From Plecoglossus altivelis (Eukaryota > Chordata > Actinopteri > Osmeriformes > Plecoglossidae), in the NCBI GenBank assembly GCA_036571765.1, contig BROE01000028.1:7248199-7312198 (forward strand): a stretch of DNA of 64,000 bases. The letters are read 5' to 3'. The translations under genes were made by a program, and so were the position numbers. The notes under the pieces are model-generated. The model made no database searches. It was not told the DNA's origin and worked only from the letters and a program-made list of their open reading frames with translations. How positions within the stretch are numbered: the first letter of the stretch is position 1; the number at the start of each line of letters is the position of its first letter. This document shows positions 62,795-64,000 of this stretch, piece after piece.

Positions 62795-63288
62795 CACACT
62801 TTACGAGTGTGTCAGGAACAGGTGTGATGGGTGTAATTTATTAGTGTCACAAGCCCGGCTCTGGTCTCCTTTAATGAGCTGTTCCTGAGAAGGTGACTAA
62901 GCAGCCTCGCTAATAAACAGGACGGATCTTCTCCTCCTCCTTTTCTTCTTCTTCTTAAACTGTTTTCTGTTTGCGTGTTTGAGGCCCTAATTCCTTGTGA
63001 GATGAAGTAAGTATCACGCCACATTGTTCACACCCCAACACACGTCAACACAGGGTATGGATGAGTGCCCTCGCCCAACAGAGGAACTTTCTCTGGCTGA
63101 CCCAGGGTAGGAAGTCCATACCAGACACAAGCGAACGCAGACACAAGCGTATAAACTAAACACTTACCCTATTTTGAAAAAAAGATGCGTGAAAATGTGC
63201 GGTTGTTGCTGATATTGATATCAAACTTATTTCTTCGGCGCTCGGATTATGCAAGTAAACTTTTTCCATTTTTGGCATCCCAACAGGC
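49221..63288 (-). CDS. tmem131: TMEM131, ER membrane protein for collagen cargo (37 exons, N terminus off window)
   Basis: Single-pass ER protein with lumenal PapD-like and Ig-like repeats and a cytoplasmic tail; known to act in procollagen assembly and TRAPP-linked export. In transcript order: 63168-63288, 62391-62507, 62171-62293, 61923-62003, 61560-61710, 61268-61324, 61078-61139, 60860-60968, 60416-60524, 60035-60188, 59692-59862, 59256-59366, 58905-59039, 58680-58784, 58425-58511, 57903-58055, 57704-57779, 57385-57499, 57137-57275, 56926-57035, 56724-56796, 56415-56566, 56040-56182, 55215-55401, 53844-54029, 53129-53284, 52446-52909, 52039-52223, 51824-51954, 51595-51719, 51354-51509, 50985-51135, 50577-50692, 50201-50282, 49969-50072, 49633-49778, 49221-49490. 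Every junction is GT-AG and in phase, giving 1703 residues. Signatures such as GVFTYQVFGVGIPNPYRLRP and EAQGIWEPFRRRLS identify TMEM131 rather than TMEM131L. About 115 N-terminal residues, including the signal peptide, lie to the right. Confidence 0.95.
50370..50505 (+). mobile_element. tRNA-derived SINE in a tmem131 intron
   Basis: A-box-like TGGCTCAGGGATTATAACAT, B-box-like GGTTCTCAGTTCAAATCCC and the tail TTGAATAAAAGCATCTGCTA, which is a common teleost SINE 3' end. It lies antisense to tmem131, between the exons at 50201 and 50577. Confidence 0.75.
53129..54029 (-). other. tmem131: tmem131 transmembrane exons
   Basis: The membrane segment is split by an intron. Exon 53844-54029 ends with ELELYVIVSLIM and exon 53129-53284 starts with SSMFLLVIATAYLEAQGIW, together giving one helix of about 23 residues. 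Upstream (lumenal) lies TPDFTSSRVIRELKLVTAGG; downstream (cytosolic) lies the basic PFRRRLS stretch, fixing the topology as lumenal N terminus and cytosolic C terminus. Confidence 0.85.
53602..53832. repeat. 36 bp minisatellite with an inverted unit
   Basis: About six units of GCTACGTAGCCTCTACGTAG plus TATCTTAGCTAGGCGT, ending 12 bp from the donor of the tmem131 exon 53844-54029. The unit at about 53761-53787 (CTAAAACTACTACATAGAGG) is in reverse orientation relative to CTCTATGTAGTAGTTAAG at 53692-53709, so the array can form a hairpin. Confidence 0.85.
54035..54360. repeat. polypurine tract in a tmem131 intron
   Basis: About 320 bp of nearly pure purine on the plus strand (pyrimidine in the transcript), with GGTGAGGAGAGAGA repeats of 14-18 bp near 54200-54300. 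It directly precedes the acceptor of exon 53844-54029, so it supplies an extremely long polypyrimidine tract. Confidence 0.88.
55148..55173. repeat. poly(C) tract
   Basis: About 25 consecutive C (G in the tmem131 transcript), 42 nt downstream of the donor of exon 55215-55401. Its length is probably unreliable in the assembly. Confidence 0.8.
55715..56066. repeat. 42 bp minisatellite starting at a tmem131 exon end
   Basis: About eight units of GCAGTTTCTGAGGAAGCTGC plus TCTGGAGGAACCTACTCTCTAT. The rightmost unit is the exon 56040-56182 end itself (GCAGTCTTTGAGGAGG, encoding LLKDC) with its donor: on the minus strand CACAGAGA, then GTAGGTTCC. Each unit carries the same donor-like sequence. Confidence 0.92.
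56570..56633. repeat. (CA)n directly upstream of a tmem131 splice acceptor
   Basis: About 31 CA dinucleotides. In the transcript this is (UG)n immediately followed by UCAG and the exon at 56415-56566, with no pyrimidine tract in between. Confidence 0.95.
58588..58649. repeat. (CACACC)n hexamer repeat in a tmem131 intron
   Basis: About ten CCCACA units, 30 bp from the donor of exon 58680-58784. Confidence 0.92.
59085..59250. repeat. (GA)n-rich purine tract in a tmem131 intron
   Basis: Purine-rich interval between exons 58905-59039 and 59256-59366, with GAAGGAAAGAAAG and AGAGAGAGAGCG segments. It lies just downstream of the donor at 59254-59255 (in transcript order) and runs nearly to the next acceptor. 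Confidence 0.85.
62720..62800. repeat. (CA)n microsatellite in a tmem131 intron
   Basis: About 35 CA units with CG interruptions, in the intron between exons 63168-63288 and 62391-62507. Confidence 0.93.
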
Positions 63289-64000
63289 CTGGGAGACAGA
63301 GAGAGACAGAGAGAGAGACAGAGAGACAGACAGAGAGAGAGACAGAGAGACAGACAGAGTGAGAAACAGAGAGAGAGAGGCGTTCAGGGGCCGCAGGAGT
63401 TCACACCATCAGCAACATCAGTGAAGGAAAGGGGCTGGGGACATATCACCACACATCTACAGACAGAACCAAAACACACGAGTCACATCTGAGGTAAAAA
63501 AATAAATTAAAAAAAACTACATCCAAACTGAACAAGTAAAAAGTTACATATGAAGAAAACAACCCAGTATAGAAGGAAAGAGGGGGGGGGGCGTTGCACA
63601 GGGCTGGGATGGCCGAGTCTGCTATAGGAGCAAACTGTAAGGCCTCAAACCTTGACATCACCAGACAGTTGGTGCTGCCAGGACGCAGGAGAGCCTGTTG
63701 TTGTTCAGACCCTGAGAGGTTGTCAAGCGCTTGCTTTCATCATCCAGCCAGGTCACAAACCCCTCAACAACAACAACAACAACAACAACAAATAACGATA
63801 TAATAAAAAGCGTCTAGATGAACTTCTGTAGACTCGGGCTCTTTGACCCATCGCAGGCGGTCAGGGGAGGTGTTGGGTTTCAGATCAGGGGCAGAGCCGG
63901 GCTCAGACCTCCTCCTCAAGCTTCCCAGCTTGACTGTACTGTTCACAGCAGCAAACACCCTCCTCTTGCTTGCTCCCTCCAGGAAGCAGGCTCTACCTGA
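63289..64000. other. tmem131 intron at the right edge
   Basis: Holds a (GACA)n/(GAGA)n run at 63296-63385, an A-rich part near 63490-63550 and (CAA)n at 63770-63790. No tmem131 exon was recognised; the next upstream exon should encode the FHEQ-like segment preceding PVGMPKMEKVYLHN. Confidence 0.6.

Noticed and set aside
63764..63958. Candidate next upstream tmem131 exon
   Set aside because: The translated text (LRRRSEPGSAPDLKPNTSPD) does not resemble the expected N-terminal TMEM131 segment and lacks a phase-matching acceptor.

Overview
This window is nuclear DNA of a teleost fish. It has spliced vertebrate genes with canonical GT-AG introns, abundant (CA)n, (GA)n and (CCTCC)n simple repeats, tRNA-derived SINEs and LINE 3' tails of common teleost type, and two genes (a MmuM-like homocysteine S-methyltransferase and an inosine-uridine-type nucleoside hydrolase) that I associate with fish and invertebrates rather than mammals. 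There is one assembly gap (27542-27581). The species cannot be named from the sequence.

Layout, left to right. (1) 1-12221: three of an expected four coding exons of xxylt1 on the minus strand, in long introns packed with minisatellites; the last coding exon lies off the left edge. (2) 12222-26554: about 14 kb with no recognisable gene, dominated by simple repeats. (3) 26555-37500: an ENC1-family BTB-Kelch gene on the minus strand. Its 589-residue coding sequence is in one exon, the 3' UTR lies in a separate exon 5.2 kb away, and there is a probable 5' UTR exon near 37.2-37.5 kb. (4) 38394-40636: a complete 8-exon homocysteine S-methyltransferase gene (+). (5) 40815-44683: a complete 9-exon bivm gene (-), tail-to-tail with the previous gene. 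(6) 45922-47562: a complete 5-exon nucleoside hydrolase gene (+), head-to-head with bivm. (7) 49221-63288: tmem131 (-). I placed 37 consecutive coding exons whose phases all agree and which encode 1703 residues up to the stop codon; the N-terminal exons lie off the right edge.

Every exon boundary was derived by reading splice sites, checking phase continuity across each junction and comparing translations with family sequences recalled from memory; no alignment could be run. From enc1 rightward the genes alternate in strand, giving two head-to-head pairs (enc1/HMT, bivm/nucleoside hydrolase) and two tail-to-tail pairs (HMT/bivm, nucleoside hydrolase/tmem131). I see no common pathway. xxylt1 (Notch EGF glycosylation) and tmem131 (collagen cargo) both act in the ER, and HMT and nucleoside hydrolase are metabolic enzymes.

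The most unusual signal is structural. Several minisatellites start exactly at exon ends: the 5' splice site of xxylt1 exon 3, the 5' splice site of the tmem131 exon at 56040-56182, and the stop codon of the nucleoside hydrolase. They therefore contain reiterated copies of a splice donor or a stop codon. Several tmem131 exons also have splice sites made directly of (TG)n microsatellite.
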